A stretch of DNA of 64,000 nt, from contig NZ_CP084098.1 of assembly GCF_036345015.1 (NCBI RefSeq), positions 434,001 to 498,000 of the forward strand, given 5' to 3'. Position numbers and translations under genes: made by a program. Numbering within the stretch: position 1 is the first letter of the stretch; each line of letters begins with the position of its first letter. This DNA comes from Cyanobacterium sp. Dongsha4. GTDB taxonomy: Bacteria > Cyanobacteriota > Cyanobacteriia > Cyanobacteriales > Cyanobacteriaceae. Of this stretch, positions 1-8,555 are shown piece by piece. Below the pieces are notes generated by a model that ran no database searches, was not told the origin of the DNA, and worked only from the letters and a program-made list of their open reading frames with translations.

Positions 1-9
1 GGTTTCATC

Positions 10-867
10 ATGGCTGGATTTTCTATTATTTTTGATTCTCAATGTATTTCTTTAAGACGTTTTCAACGATTACCTTTTCTTATGTTGCCTATTACCAGTT
101 GTATTATTGGTTTAACTATCACTATTTCTTTTTGGCAGAGTTTGGAAGCATCTGAGTCAATGATTAGGGCTGAGTGTGTTACTTATCGGCATAATCTGAT
201 TAGTGAGGGTATTTTAATTATGGGGGTTATTTTTTCTATAGTTTTGGGGGCAACAATTTGGTTAACTCAAAAATTTAAGGAACAAGTAACAAAGTTGAAA
301 CAGGCACAATATCAGATTTTACAGCTCAATAGTCAATTGGAAAAGATTTCTTATTTAGATGCTTTAACAGGAGTTGCGAATCGTCGTTTATTTGATTTGA
401 AATTGTCTCAAGAATGGAGAATAGCATACAAAAATCAGTCTTATTTGGGCTTAATTATACTCGATATAGATTATTTTAAAAATTATAATGATTATTATGG
501 GCATCAAAAAGGAGATGAATGTTTAAAAAAAGTTGCAGAGGCTATTTGCGAAGTTGTTAGAAGTGAAAATGATTTAGTTGCTAGGTATGGAGGAGAAGAA
601 TTTGTCATTATATTACCTAATACGAATAAACAATCTTTAGATGCGATCGCGCTAAGAACTTTAAATAATATTCGTCAAAGGTCAATTCTCCACGAAAATT
701 CGCCTATTAGCAAAGGGATTACAGCTAGTTTAGGAGGTTATATTATTATTCCAGAGTCTGTTGATTTATCGGAATTAGAAAATTTCATGAATAAAGCGGA
801 TCAAGCCTTATATGAAGCAAAAAGTAAGGGAAGAAATTGTATTGTTATTAGGTCATTAGACAAATAA
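10..867 (+). CDS. GGDEF-domain diguanylate cyclase, membrane-bound
   Basis: Predicted to make cyclic di-GMP from two GTP. Two hydrophobic segments (about residues 22-42 and 66-86) flank a very short extracytoplasmic loop, followed by a coiled-coil linker (88-113) and a GGDEF domain (about 114-280). The signature is GGEEF at 194-198, an active variant. The usual inhibitory RxxD site just before it reads SEND, so product inhibition may be absent. The reading frame stays open to the window edge (three codons upstream), so the start may lie outside and a longer sensor region could be cut off. The short loop compared with CHASE-type sensors fits either truncation or a minimal sensor. Family assignment is firm; the N-terminus is not. 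Confidence 0.85.
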   Translation: MAGFSIIFDSQCISLRRFQRLPFLMLPITSCIIGLTITISFWQSLEASESMIRAECVTYRHNLISEGILIMGVIFSIVLGATIWLTQKFKEQVTKLKQAQYQILQLNSQLEKISYLDALTGVANRRLFDLKLSQEWRIAYKNQSYLGLIILDIDYFKNYNDYYGHQKGDECLKKVAEAICEVVRSENDLVARYGGEEFVIILPNTNKQSLDAIALRTLNNIRQRSILHENSPISKGITASLGGYIIIPESVDLSELENFMNKADQALYEAKSKGRNCIVIRSLDK

Positions 868-907
868 TTGAATAGTAAGCTAGGACTCATGTAAATCGTC
901 AGGAAGT

Positions 908-924
908 GATAAGTAACTTCGCAT
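908..924. repeat. 17-bp repeat copy, inverted partner at 43959
   Basis: GATAAGTAACTTCGCAT here is the exact reverse complement of 43959-43975. Both copies are intergenic. This is seen directly; the extent of homology beyond the 17 bases is short. Confidence 0.6.
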
Positions 925-1036
925 TGAGTAAAAGTTTGAATCATTTTTAGGAACAAGTCTTAACTTAAGAAAACTTGCAGTATGAGTTTAAAAGTTGTCA
1001 ATATTAAGGAAATGTTATTTAAAAAATAGAAAAGCA

Positions 1037-1810
1037 ATGAATATTATTAGAATTCCTGTTTTAACTGATAATTATGTATTTTTAATTTGCGATCGCAATA
1101 CTAATGAAATTGCTGTAGTAGATCCTGCGGTATCAGAACCAGTTTTAGCGGAAATAGAAAAATTAGGGGGAAAACTAACTGCAATATTAAACACTCATCA
1201 TCATTTAGATCATGTGGGGGGAAATAAAGAATTATTACAACATTTTCCCGAAGCAATAGTTTACGGAGGAAAAAAAGATAAAGGTAGAATACCCCGTCAA
1301 GATGTATTTCTCGAAGACGGAGATGCGATCGAATTTGCAGGTAGAAAAGCTCATGTTTATTTCGTTCCCGGACATACCTTCGCCCACATTGCTTATTACT
1401 TTCCCCCAATCAATGAATCAGAATCAGGAGAATTATTTTGTGGAGATACCTTATTTGCTGGAGGTTGTGGGCGTTTATTTGAAGGAACACCTGCCAACAT
1501 GGTTGAATCATTAAGTAAACTCCGTCAATTACCTGAAAGCACTAGAGTTTGGTGTGCCCATGAATATACCTTAAGTAATTTAAAATTTGCCCTTACCGTT
1601 GATCAAAATAATCCACATCTACATAAACGTTATAAAGATGTTCAAGAAGCAAGACAAAACAATATAGCTACTGTGCCTTCAACTATCGGTATGGAAAAAT
1701 TAACTAATCCTTTTATGCGTTGGGATGACCCCAAAATTAAATCTCTGATGGGATTTGAAGAGCCTGAAAGAGTATTCGCACGTTTACGAGGAATGAAGGA
1801 TAATTTTTAA
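1037..1810 (+). CDS. gloB: Hydroxyacylglutathione hydrolase (glyoxalase II)
   Basis: Metallo-beta-lactamase-fold enzyme that hydrolyses S-lactoylglutathione to lactate and glutathione, the second step of methylglyoxal detoxification in the cytosol. The binuclear metal motif THHHLDH is at residues 53-59; a later PGHT, a GDTLFAGGCGR segment and an AHEYT histidine complete the family pattern. The ATG at 1037 gives 257 residues, the usual family length. An in-frame TTG at 995 would add 14 residues that do not resemble the family, so it is rejected. No obvious operon partner: the GGDEF gene ends 169 bases upstream. Identification is confident from motifs and length. Confidence 0.93.
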   Translation: MNIIRIPVLTDNYVFLICDRNTNEIAVVDPAVSEPVLAEIEKLGGKLTAILNTHHHLDHVGGNKELLQHFPEAIVYGGKKDKGRIPRQDVFLEDGDAIEFAGRKAHVYFVPGHTFAHIAYYFPPINESESGELFCGDTLFAGGCGRLFEGTPANMVESLSKLRQLPESTRVWCAHEYTLSNLKFALTVDQNNPHLHKRYKDVQEARQNNIATVPSTIGMEKLTNPFMRWDDPKIKSLMGFEEPERVFARLRGMKDNF

Positions 1811-2208
1811 GTAGTAAGCAAGAAAAAGGTCAAAGGGCAAGGAGCAAACCCCTCTTTATCCCTCTTTTGTCAGTTTCCGATTTTAACTATTATTAAATAT
1901 TTTCAAACACCTTGGTAATTAAGGATTAAAGTATGTTACAGAGTAAAATTTACTAATTTAAAGTTTTGATTGATTTTATAGTATTAAAGATTCTATCGAT
2001 CAATTGATATACCATATTTCCAGAATCTATAAATTGTAAGTGTTTGCGGAGTTTGATAAAAGAGGGTTAATTAGTTTCTCTCTAATACCCGAATATCCCA
2101 CTTCCCCCAATCTCTCAATAATACGATACTTGACACCTATCCTTACCCGATATTTTTAAACCAAACTGAGGTTATTTAATAAACTTCTCCCTAACTCCTG
2201 ATTGACTG
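1811..2208. other. Intergenic region with a degraded dispersed-repeat end
   Basis: No gene seen. Contains GGGCAA-rich sequence near 1835-1850 and a right end of the dispersed repeat family at about 2131-2174 (CCGATATTTTTAAACC, then ACTGAGGTTA). That end lies about 34 bases beyond the stop codon of the leftward DUF1622 gene. Confidence 0.5.
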
Positions 2209-2568
2209 CTAATGATCATGATTCTCTAAATTTAATTCTTTAATTTCTTTGGAGAGAAAATAGTTAAGAAATGTTCTAATAATAGCAACGATCGCTAATT
2301 TTCCCAAACTCTCATAAGTTGCACCTACCGTTGTCGCTAATATATCTGCCCCTAATTGAAATTCCAATGCTAAAGCTAAAGACCTAGCCACACGAGTTCT
2401 GACAATATTATAGATGTGATTATTAGGATGGTGACAAAGATAAATTATATGATGAAGGTTGATGACAATGCCCATAGTTACGGTGATTATCCCCAGTGCT
2501 TCGAGAAAAATTTTCGCCAATGTCGCAATATATACTAAGCCCCCTTCTAAATGTTCGATAAATTCCAT
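2209..2568 (-). CDS. DUF1622 family membrane protein
   Basis: Small integral membrane protein of 119 residues, matching the DUF1622 pattern by eye. A first hydrophobic segment (about 10-40) is followed by a histidine-rich loop (LHHIIYLCHHPNNH, about 38-51). A RTRVARSLALALEF segment and a second long hydrophobic stretch (about 70-105) come next. The start at 2568 is an ATG. Function of the family is unknown; the Arg/His-rich loop between membrane segments is its distinctive trait. It stands alone on the minus strand, with the small redox protein gene about 120 bases upstream. The tail NHDH is histidine-containing. Function is not inferred. Confidence 0.75.
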   Translation of the reverse strand: MEFIEHLEGGLVYIATLAKIFLEALGIITVTMGIVINLHHIIYLCHHPNNHIYNIVRTRVARSLALALEFQLGADILATTVGATYESLGKLAIVAIIRTFLNYFLSKEIKELNLENHDH

Positions 2569-2688
2569 ATCTTTAGCTTACTTGGTATCTAGTTTGGTTT
2601 ATTAGACTTCTTCAACAAGTCAGGCAATAGGATTAATATTGACGTTTTCCTAACAAGAATTAATTATTATGTCAAGTTCGATCGAAGT

Positions 2689-2952
2689 TTATTGTTCATT
2701 GGCAAACTTTTGTAAAACTTTACTTAATTGACTAACAGAAATGCGAGGAGAATTACGAGGAATTAACTTTTCTTGTCCATCTTTTATCATATACAAAACA
2801 GGAATTTCATATTGATATTTTTCCCACCAATGTTTGTTTTCTGTAATATCTCTTATCTCTAATTTTATGTCAATATCATCAATAGTTCTTAGTTTTTCCT
2901 CTAATCCTTCACACAAATGACAACCAGCTTTGCTATATAAAATCAATTCCAT
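2689..2952 (-). CDS. Glutaredoxin-like (DUF836-type) small redox protein
   Basis: An 87-residue thioredoxin-fold protein. It opens with the beta strand MELILYSKAGC and carries a CHLC motif at residues 11-14, a dithiol CxxC in the glutaredoxin position. A cis-proline segment (YEIPVLYM, about 48-55) follows. Family members are thought to act as small dithiol oxidoreductases, but substrates are unknown. ATG start at 2952. It is separated from minE downstream by about 170 bases containing TCAGAACTCCGAATCCTGAA repeat-type sequence, and is probably transcribed alone. Confident for the fold, not for a specific partner. Confidence 0.82.
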   Translation of the reverse strand: MELILYSKAGCHLCEGLEEKLRTIDDIDIKLEIRDITENKHWWEKYQYEIPVLYMIKDGQEKLIPRNSPRISVSQLSKVLQKFANEQ

Positions 2953-3125
2953 GTTTATGATTATAATACTAGATTTTAAAGAATAAAAAACTCCAGTTTT
3001 TACATAAGAATATAAGATTTGGACGAGTTTCAGGTTTCAGATATTGAGTTTTAATTAGCAATTAAGAATTTAACAATTAAAAAACTCAGAACTCCGAATC
3101 CTGAACTATGAATTTTTAAAATTCC

Positions 3126-3425
3126 CTAGCTTATATTATCTTGATTTAAGGGAGATTGAGTACGCTTAAAAGTTTTAATGGGTAAATTGGCACTCAAAGA
3201 CGTTTTACGGTCATTACTTTGAATAAAAAATTCAGTTTCGTCAACGTCAATATCTAGGTAACGGCTAACAACTTCTAATATTTCCTGACGCATTTTGGCG
3301 ATGATTTCAGGATTAATACCGGCGCGATCATGAGACAATACCAATTTTAAACGACTTTTTGCCTGATTACGAGTTTTATTCGAGCCAGTCCATGAATTAA
3401 TAGTATCAACAATTTCTTTAAACAT
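3126..3425 (-). CDS. minE: Cell division topological specificity factor MinE
   Basis: MinE stimulates MinD ATPase activity and drives its oscillation, confining FtsZ rings to midcell. The 99-residue product has the amphipathic N-terminal segment MFKEIVDTINSW, the anti-MinCD region (RLKLVLSHDRA) and the dimerisation domain starting around MRQEILEVVSRYLDID. A C-terminal extension of about 20 residues (KTFKRTQSPLNQ) exceeds the E. coli protein. I chose the ATG at 3425; an in-frame TTG at 3452 would add nine residues without a better ribosome site. It lies 51 bases downstream of minD and is almost certainly co-transcribed. minC is not adjacent. Confidence 0.93.
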   Translation of the reverse strand: MFKEIVDTINSWTGSNKTRNQAKSRLKLVLSHDRAGINPEIIAKMRQEILEVVSRYLDIDVDETEFFIQSNDRKTSLSANLPIKTFKRTQSPLNQDNIS

Positions 3426-3476
3426 ATTCAGTTGGGGGATATTTTTTAGCAAGAAAATGGGTATAAACAGAAAAAA

Positions 3477-4286
3477 TTATTTTTGAGAAGAAAAACCAAA
3501 AAAACGACGGATTCTTGTAATGAGATTATCTTGAGTTGCCATTAAATCTAAAAATGGAACATCAGTACCATTAACTCTTCTGGCAATATTTTTAATAGCC
3601 ATAGCGGGGAGAGAATCTTGAGGACTTAAAACCAATGGTTCTCCTTTATTAGAAGATGTTATGATTTTTTTATCGTCAGGTACAATGCCAATTAAAGGAA
3701 CAACTAATAAATCAAGTATATCCTCTACACTCAACATCTCATCCATTTGTACCATTTCTGGACGCAGTCGATTAACGATAAGGCGAATATTACTCATATT
3801 CTCACTTTCTAATAAGCCGACAACTCTATCCGCATCCCTAACTGCCGCAACTTCAGGAGTTGTAACAATTAAGGCTTCTTTTGCCGCCGAGATAGCATTA
3901 CGGAAGCCCATTTCAATCCCCGCAGGACAGTCAACAAAGATATAATCAAAATTAGGACTAAGTTGCTCGACTACTTCCTTCATTTGTTCTGGAGTAATGG
4001 CATCTTTAGTGCGATTCTGTGCCGCAGGTAACAGATGTAAGCCTTCTGTTCTTTTATCTTTAACGATCGCTTTTTCTAAAGTACATTCACCAGATAAAGC
4101 ATCAATAATAGTATAAACGACTCTTTGCTCCAGACCCAATAATAAATCTAAATTTCTTAACCCAAAATCTGCATCAATCAGACAAACTTTTTTCCCCAAC
4201 TGGGCAACGGCTGTGCCAAGATTTGCCGTAATGGTTGTTTTCCCGACTCCGCCTTTTCCAGAAGTAATAACAATAACTCTAGTCAT
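3477..4286 (-). CDS. minD: Septum site-determining ATPase MinD
   Basis: Membrane-associated ParA-type ATPase that recruits MinC and is released by MinE. Deviant Walker A (GKGGVGKTT) is at residues 10-18, followed by LIDADFGLRNLD and FVDCPAG. The C-terminal amphipathic membrane-targeting helix (LITRIRRFFGF) is present. The ATG at 4286 gives 269 residues, the normal length; the longer in-frame start at 4328 only adds a tyrosine-rich stretch and is rejected. It precedes minE by 51 bases. In many cyanobacteria minC is immediately upstream; here the upstream neighbour is an unrelated MFS gene. Confidence 0.96.
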   Translation of the reverse strand: MTRVIVITSGKGGVGKTTITANLGTAVAQLGKKVCLIDADFGLRNLDLLLGLEQRVVYTIIDALSGECTLEKAIVKDKRTEGLHLLPAAQNRTKDAITPEQMKEVVEQLSPNFDYIFVDCPAGIEMGFRNAISAAKEALIVTTPEVAAVRDADRVVGLLESENMSNIRLIVNRLRPEMVQMDEMLSVEDILDLLVVPLIGIVPDDKKIITSSNKGEPLVLSPQDSLPAMAIKNIARRVNGTDVPFLDLMATQDNLITRIRRFFGFSSQK

Positions 4287-4391
4287 ATAAAAATAGTAAT
4301 AAAAGATAACAAAACCAATATAAATCAACTAGGCTAAATAATTGTAACTAAAATTTAAAACAACCTTCTAGTTGAGAGTCGATAATTCTCC

Positions 4392-5597
4392 TTATTCTTG
4401 AGAGATTAAATATTGTAAAGTGAAAATTGCGATCGCAACACTAAATGCTAGAATCAACCAAAAATTGTGAGCATAAACCTCTCCTTGATCTAAAACCCAA
4501 CCCCCTAAAGGAGGGCCAATTAAATAACCGATTGCCCAACACTGAGAATTAATAGCAAAATAAATTCCTCGTAAAGATTCAGGAGATATATCCACCACAA
4601 AAGCAGAAGCCGCAGGATTATAAGTAGTAAGTGCGATCGCACCTAATAAAACCGCTAATATACCCCAATAAAAAGCATAATTATTTACATTTCCCGTCAA
4701 CCATACTAGAGCAAAACTAATGCCCCAAATTAAAGCTGACAACATTAAACCACGAAGATGGCTAAGACGATTAAGAATTTTCACCACAGGTAATTGAAAC
4801 AAAGCGGCAAAAGCAATATGTAAACTAAATAAACCACTAAGATTAGTAATAGAAAATTGATTACTGTTGGTAAAATTAGTCAAGTATAGAGGTAAAGTGG
4901 ACTGAATTTGAGAAATATAAGTAGTAAACAGAATATTAATAAAACAAAAAACCCATAATCTTTTATCTTTCAAAGCCTTCTGCCAATTTTGCCAATTATC
5001 CTCATCTCCCTCTTTTCCTCCGTGATAACTCTCCTTAATAGTAAACTTAATAACTAAATAAAATAAAATAAAAGAAAAACCATCAATAATAAATAACAAG
5101 CGATAATTATTAGTAAGGGCAATTAACCAACCCCCCACGGCAACCCCCAAACCTAAACCAATATTATCTCCCAAACGGCTTAAGGCAAAAGCCGAGTTTC
5201 TCTGTTTTTCCGTAGTTAAATCCGCCACTGCCGCTTCTGCCGGAGGCCAATATAAACCTATTCCTAAACCCATCAACAAATTACCCAGTAATAGGAAAAG
5301 ATAGTTATGAGTGAGAATCAAAAATATATCTGCTACTGCCGAAATTAACGCTGATAAAAGTAAGGTTTTCTTCCTTCCCCACTTTAGGGAGTCACTCCAA
5401 CTACCTCCCCAAAACCTTCCTACAATTCCTGATACAGAAGAGCTACCAAGAGCAATACCCACCATTGTGGGCGAAAAATTCAACTCATTAACAAAAAATA
5501 TCGGAGCATAAAATAAAGTAAATCCCGTACCAAATTGTAATAATAATCTTCCTCCTGCTAATATCCAAACCTGTGGATTTAATGATAATTTACTCAT
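4392..5597 (-). CDS. MFS transporter
   Basis: Major facilitator superfamily permease of about 401 residues with roughly twelve hydrophobic segments. Between segments 2 and 3 it has the MFS loop signature (RFWGGSWSDSLKWGRKK: acidic residue, then GRK). Size and even helix spacing resemble drug or sugar efflux members of the DHA1-type group, but the substrate cannot be read from the sequence. ATG at 5597 is preferred over the in-frame TTG at 5603. The gene is upstream of minD on the same strand with a 105-base gap. Its upstream side carries a full copy of the dispersed repeat (5637-5816). Confidence 0.85.
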   Translation of the reverse strand: MSKLSLNPQVWILAGGRLLLQFGTGFTLFYAPIFFVNELNFSPTMVGIALGSSSVSGIVGRFWGGSWSDSLKWGRKKTLLLSALISAVADIFLILTHNYLFLLLGNLLMGLGIGLYWPPAEAAVADLTTEKQRNSAFALSRLGDNIGLGLGVAVGGWLIALTNNYRLLFIIDGFSFILFYLVIKFTIKESYHGGKEGDEDNWQNWQKALKDKRLWVFCFINILFTTYISQIQSTLPLYLTNFTNSNQFSITNLSGLFSLHIAFAALFQLPVVKILNRLSHLRGLMLSALIWGISFALVWLTGNVNNYAFYWGILAVLLGAIALTTYNPAASAFVVDISPESLRGIYFAINSQCWAIGYLIGPPLGGWVLDQGEVYAHNFWLILAFSVAIAIFTLQYLISQE

Positions 5598-5636
5598 GTT
5601 CAAGTATTTTAAAGTTATATATTAAAACCTAACATC

Positions 5637-5816
5637 ACCTGAGTTCAGGATAAATGTTCATCTATGAGTGATGGCGAAAAGGGCAAGAGGCAAAGTAAAA
5701 AGGGCAAAGATGAATAGTGTTGGGGTGAATAGTTGATAATTAAGAATTAAAAATTAAGAATTAAAAACTCTGAACTCCGAACCCTTATCCGATATTCTTA
5801 AACTGAAATGAGGTTA
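5637..5816. repeat. Dispersed TIR-like repeat, full copy (family E)
   Basis: Left end ACCTGAGTTCAGGATAAAT at 5637; right end ACTGAAATGAGGTTA finishing at 5816. The interior holds AAGGGCAAGAGGCAAAG and AATAGTTGATAATTAAGAAT, the same modules found at 19713-19833, 24664-24865 and 31655-31766. No ORF. The last three bases (tta, 5814-5816) are the stop codon of the leftward DUF938 gene, so the repeat end supplies that stop. Confidence 0.75.
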
Positions 5817-6434
5817 ATTAATATTTGTTTTGCGGAAAATTAAAGAAAAATTATTAGCGGGCATGGCTATTTTTTGCTCCAAATTCAAATGATATTTATT
5901 AGCAATTTTTTCCACGTCTTCTAAATTTCTCACCCCCCATGCAGGGTTTTGACTTCTTAAATAATAATCAAATTCTTTATTACTGGGGGCAGTGTGCTGG
6001 TTGTTGAGTTTATAAGCCCCATACAGATATAAAATACCATTGAGGGGTAATAATTCCCCTGCACCTTCCATTAAGCCGAGACAAGCCTCCCAAGGGGCAA
6101 TATGAATCATATTAATACAAATAATTGTGCTTATTTTTTCTGTTTTTAAAGGCAGATACCAATCGCTCTCCATAACATCAATTATTAAAGGTGATTGTAA
6201 ATTATCACAGTGGTATTCTTCTCTCCATGCTTTGATACTAGCGATAGATTCCAGATTTTGATCAGAGGGAATCCATTTTTGTTGAGGAAAATGAGGTGCA
6301 AAAAATATAGAATGTTCTCCTGTGCCACTAGCAACCTCTAAGATATTACCTGTATCATTATTGACAATTATGTTTTTCAATATCTCTAGTATGGGTTCAC
6401 GATTATTAACTGTTGCAGGAGCGTGTTTTTTCAT
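5814..6434 (-). CDS. DUF938 family SAM-dependent methyltransferase-like protein
   Basis: A 206-residue class I methyltransferase-fold protein of the DUF938 type. The SAM-binding motif ILEVASGTGEHSIFFA is near residues 31-46, preceded by the family opening (KHAPATVNNREPIL). ICINMIHIAPWEA around residue 105 and GILYLYGAYKL around 133 are family landmarks. The substrate is unknown. ATG at 6434. The stop codon falls inside the end of a dispersed repeat (GAGGTTA), so the last codons may have been altered by an insertion. The gene is divergent from the GNAT gene across 333 bases. Confidence 0.85.
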   Translation of the reverse strand: MKKHAPATVNNREPILEILKNIIVNNDTGNILEVASGTGEHSIFFAPHFPQQKWIPSDQNLESIASIKAWREEYHCDNLQSPLIIDVMESDWYLPLKTEKISTIICINMIHIAPWEACLGLMEGAGELLPLNGILYLYGAYKLNNQHTAPSNKEFDYYLRSQNPAWGVRNLEDVEKIANKYHLNLEQKIAMPANNFSLIFRKTNIN

Positions 6435-6767
6435 AAAATTTCCATCGATTTTTTATTGTTATCTAATCAAAAATGTTGGGTTACAAATTTTTAATTCTTT
6501 CGGTGGATCTCAGATCTTTTTTTATCGGTTAAGATTAAAATGGGAATTACAATAATTACTATAGCAACCATTAACTACTTTTTTGTTGATAATTTAACTC
6601 AAAATCCTTTCTTCACTGTTAGAATATTGATTGTTTAACTATTAAATTTTGCTTTTTTAGTATTTGATATTACTGCTGTTTTAGCTTTTCTTCGTATTTT
6701 GCTTTTTTAGAAGAAATAATTTTATTATTCATTATATTTTACCGCACTATTTTTATTTTTTTCAGCT
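6435..6767. other. Divergent intergenic region with a 15-bp direct repeat
   Basis: No gene seen between the divergent DUF938 and GNAT genes. A perfect direct repeat ATTTTGCTTTTTTAG occurs at 6646-6660 and 6696-6710, 50 bases apart. Both promoters should lie here, but no convincing -35/-10 pair was picked. Confidence 0.45.
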
Positions 6768-7943
6768 ATGAATACTTACTCTAAATCTAAGTCTATTATG
6801 CAAATTCGTCCTATTCAATATCGTGATTTAGGTGCGATCGCACGTTTATTACAAGAACGTTTGTCCATCGAATTTAACAGTCGTCAAAATGCTTTATTAG
6901 AGAAAATTCAAAAATATCAAAGTTGTTATGGTTTATTACAATTAACAAAAATTTTACCTTGGACTGTTGATCAAGATTTTTATGTTTATGTAGCGGAAAA
7001 ACACCAGCAAATTCAGGGATTAATTCAAGTTTATCCCATTAACCATAATCGCAGTACTTGGAAAGTTGAACAGGTTTTAATCAATCACAATACTTCTTTA
7101 AGTCACTTATTAATCGGTAATTGCAGTATTGGTTCTCAATTATTACGTTATTGTTTTGAGAAAATCTGGGAAGCTAGAACTTGGGTACTAGAAGTTAATG
7201 TGAATGAAAAAAATACTATTGGTTTATATAGGGAAAATGGTTTTCAGCCGATGGCACAGATTACCTATTGGCAATGTGATGGGGATACCTTAGAAAAACT
7301 AGCACAACAAGAACCTAATTTACCGAATTTACTACCTGTGAGTAATGCAGATGCAAAACTTATTTACCAGTTAGATTGTGTTTCTATGCCCCCGATGTTA
7401 AGACAAATTTTCGATCGCCATGTGGATGATTTTAAAACTAATTTATGGCAATATTTAACGGGCAAAATACAAGAATTATTTAATCATACAGAGGTAGTTA
7501 GTGCTTATGTGTTTGAACCTCAGAGAAAAGCTGCGATCGGCTATTTTGAAATTAACTTATGTAAAGACGGAAATCATCCTCACAAAGCAAAGCTAACAGT
7601 ACATCCTGCCTATACATGGCTATATCCTAAATTGTTATCACAAATGGCAACCTTAATTAAGGTTTATCCCTCTCAATCTTTAATATTATCCTCAGCAGAC
7701 TATCAAGCAGAAAGAGAGGAATTTTTAGAGCAGTTAGGAGCAACCCGTCAAGATCACAATTTATTAATGTCTCGTTCTGTATGGCATAAACTAAAAGAAA
7801 CTAAATCTCTCGATCTGAGTTTACCCGAAGTTTTAAACAGTTTAAAACCAGTTCATACCCCTATTCCTACTCCTTGGACAAAATCCCACTGGCAAGATAA
7901 TCCTCATAATTCTCAGAATAAATCCGCAGACCATCAAGAATAG
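6768..7943 (+). CDS. GNAT family N-acetyltransferase, two-part protein
   Basis: A 391-residue protein with an N-terminal GNAT fold. MQIRPIQYRDLGAIARLL is the typical first strand and helix; the acetyl-CoA region is around IGSQLLRYCFE, followed by NTIGLYRENGFQP (about residues 150-165), the usual GNAT motif B. The second half (about 185-350) looks like a degenerate second domain with HPHKAKLTVHPAYTWLYPKLL. The acceptor is unknown. Start is either ATG 6768 or ATG 6798; the latter begins exactly at the GNAT strand. It converges with the Nudix gene, whose stop is only 10 bases away. Conserved cyanobacterial protein by general resemblance. Confidence 0.78.
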   Translation: MNTYSKSKSIMQIRPIQYRDLGAIARLLQERLSIEFNSRQNALLEKIQKYQSCYGLLQLTKILPWTVDQDFYVYVAEKHQQIQGLIQVYPINHNRSTWKVEQVLINHNTSLSHLLIGNCSIGSQLLRYCFEKIWEARTWVLEVNVNEKNTIGLYRENGFQPMAQITYWQCDGDTLEKLAQQEPNLPNLLPVSNADAKLIYQLDCVSMPPMLRQIFDRHVDDFKTNLWQYLTGKIQELFNHTEVVSAYVFEPQRKAAIGYFEINLCKDGNHPHKAKLTVHPAYTWLYPKLLSQMATLIKVYPSQSLILSSADYQAEREEFLEQLGATRQDHNLLMSRSVWHKLKETKSLDLSLPEVLNSLKPVHTPIPTPWTKSHWQDNPHNSQNKSADHQE

Positions 7944-7953
7944 TAAAAAAAAC

Positions 7954-8409
7954 CTAGCTAATAGTATTTTTCCCCTGTAAATAATCTTGTATTTGGCGAT
8001 CGTGATCATGAGCTAAATTGCCAATGGGAATTTCTTGGGGAGAAAAAGCCTTAACTTGGGTAATTTCCCAAGTATCTTTAACTGATAATTCTCCAGTGGC
8101 TTCAACTTCAACGAGAACACAAATAGAATGTAAACGGGGATCTCGGTCTGGAGATGAATAAACACCCACTAAGCGTGAAATATTGACTAAATCTAAACCT
8201 GTTTCCTCTTTCAACTCTCGACGGGCAGTATTGGGAACATCTTCACCCCAATCAATCATTCCTCCGGGTAAACTCCATTGTTGACAGTCTCTACGATAAA
8301 CAAGGACAACTCTGCCGTCAGGTAAAATCGGCACAAGGGTAACACCCATGACAGGATGACGGAAAATTATTTTGAGAACTCCAGAAATGAATTGCCAATT
8401 ACGCCACAC
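7954..8409 (-). CDS. NUDIX hydrolase
   Basis: Hydrolyses a nucleoside diphosphate linked to another moiety; substrate undetermined. The full Nudix box is visible: GGMIDWGEDVPNTARREL followed by KEETGL (about residues 49-73), fitting Gx5Ex7REUxEExGU. Length of 151 residues is normal for a single-domain member. The start at 8409 is a GTG without a clear ribosome site; the next Met would remove the first strand, so GTG is kept with modest certainty. A sulfotransferase gene lies 146 bases upstream in transcription, apparently unrelated. Confidence 0.88.
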   Translation of the reverse strand: MWRNWQFISGVLKIIFRHPVMGVTLVPILPDGRVVLVYRRDCQQWSLPGGMIDWGEDVPNTARRELKEETGLDLVNISRLVGVYSSPDRDPRLHSICVLVEVEATGELSVKDTWEITQVKAFSPQEIPIGNLAHDHDRQIQDYLQGKNTIS

Positions 8410-8555
8410 TTTTTTGGTGCTTAAAAACTCGGTAAGTAATATATTGATGTTATCAAACTTCTATAATTTATGGGTATTTTAATTTTAGATATTAATTTGT
8501 AATAAAAAAATTATGTCATGATAATTATAAAATAACAATTACTTTGGTCATATTT

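Noticed and set aside
995-1036. Upstream TTG extension of gloB
   Set aside because: The 14 added residues do not resemble the family, and ATG 1037 gives the normal 257-residue length.
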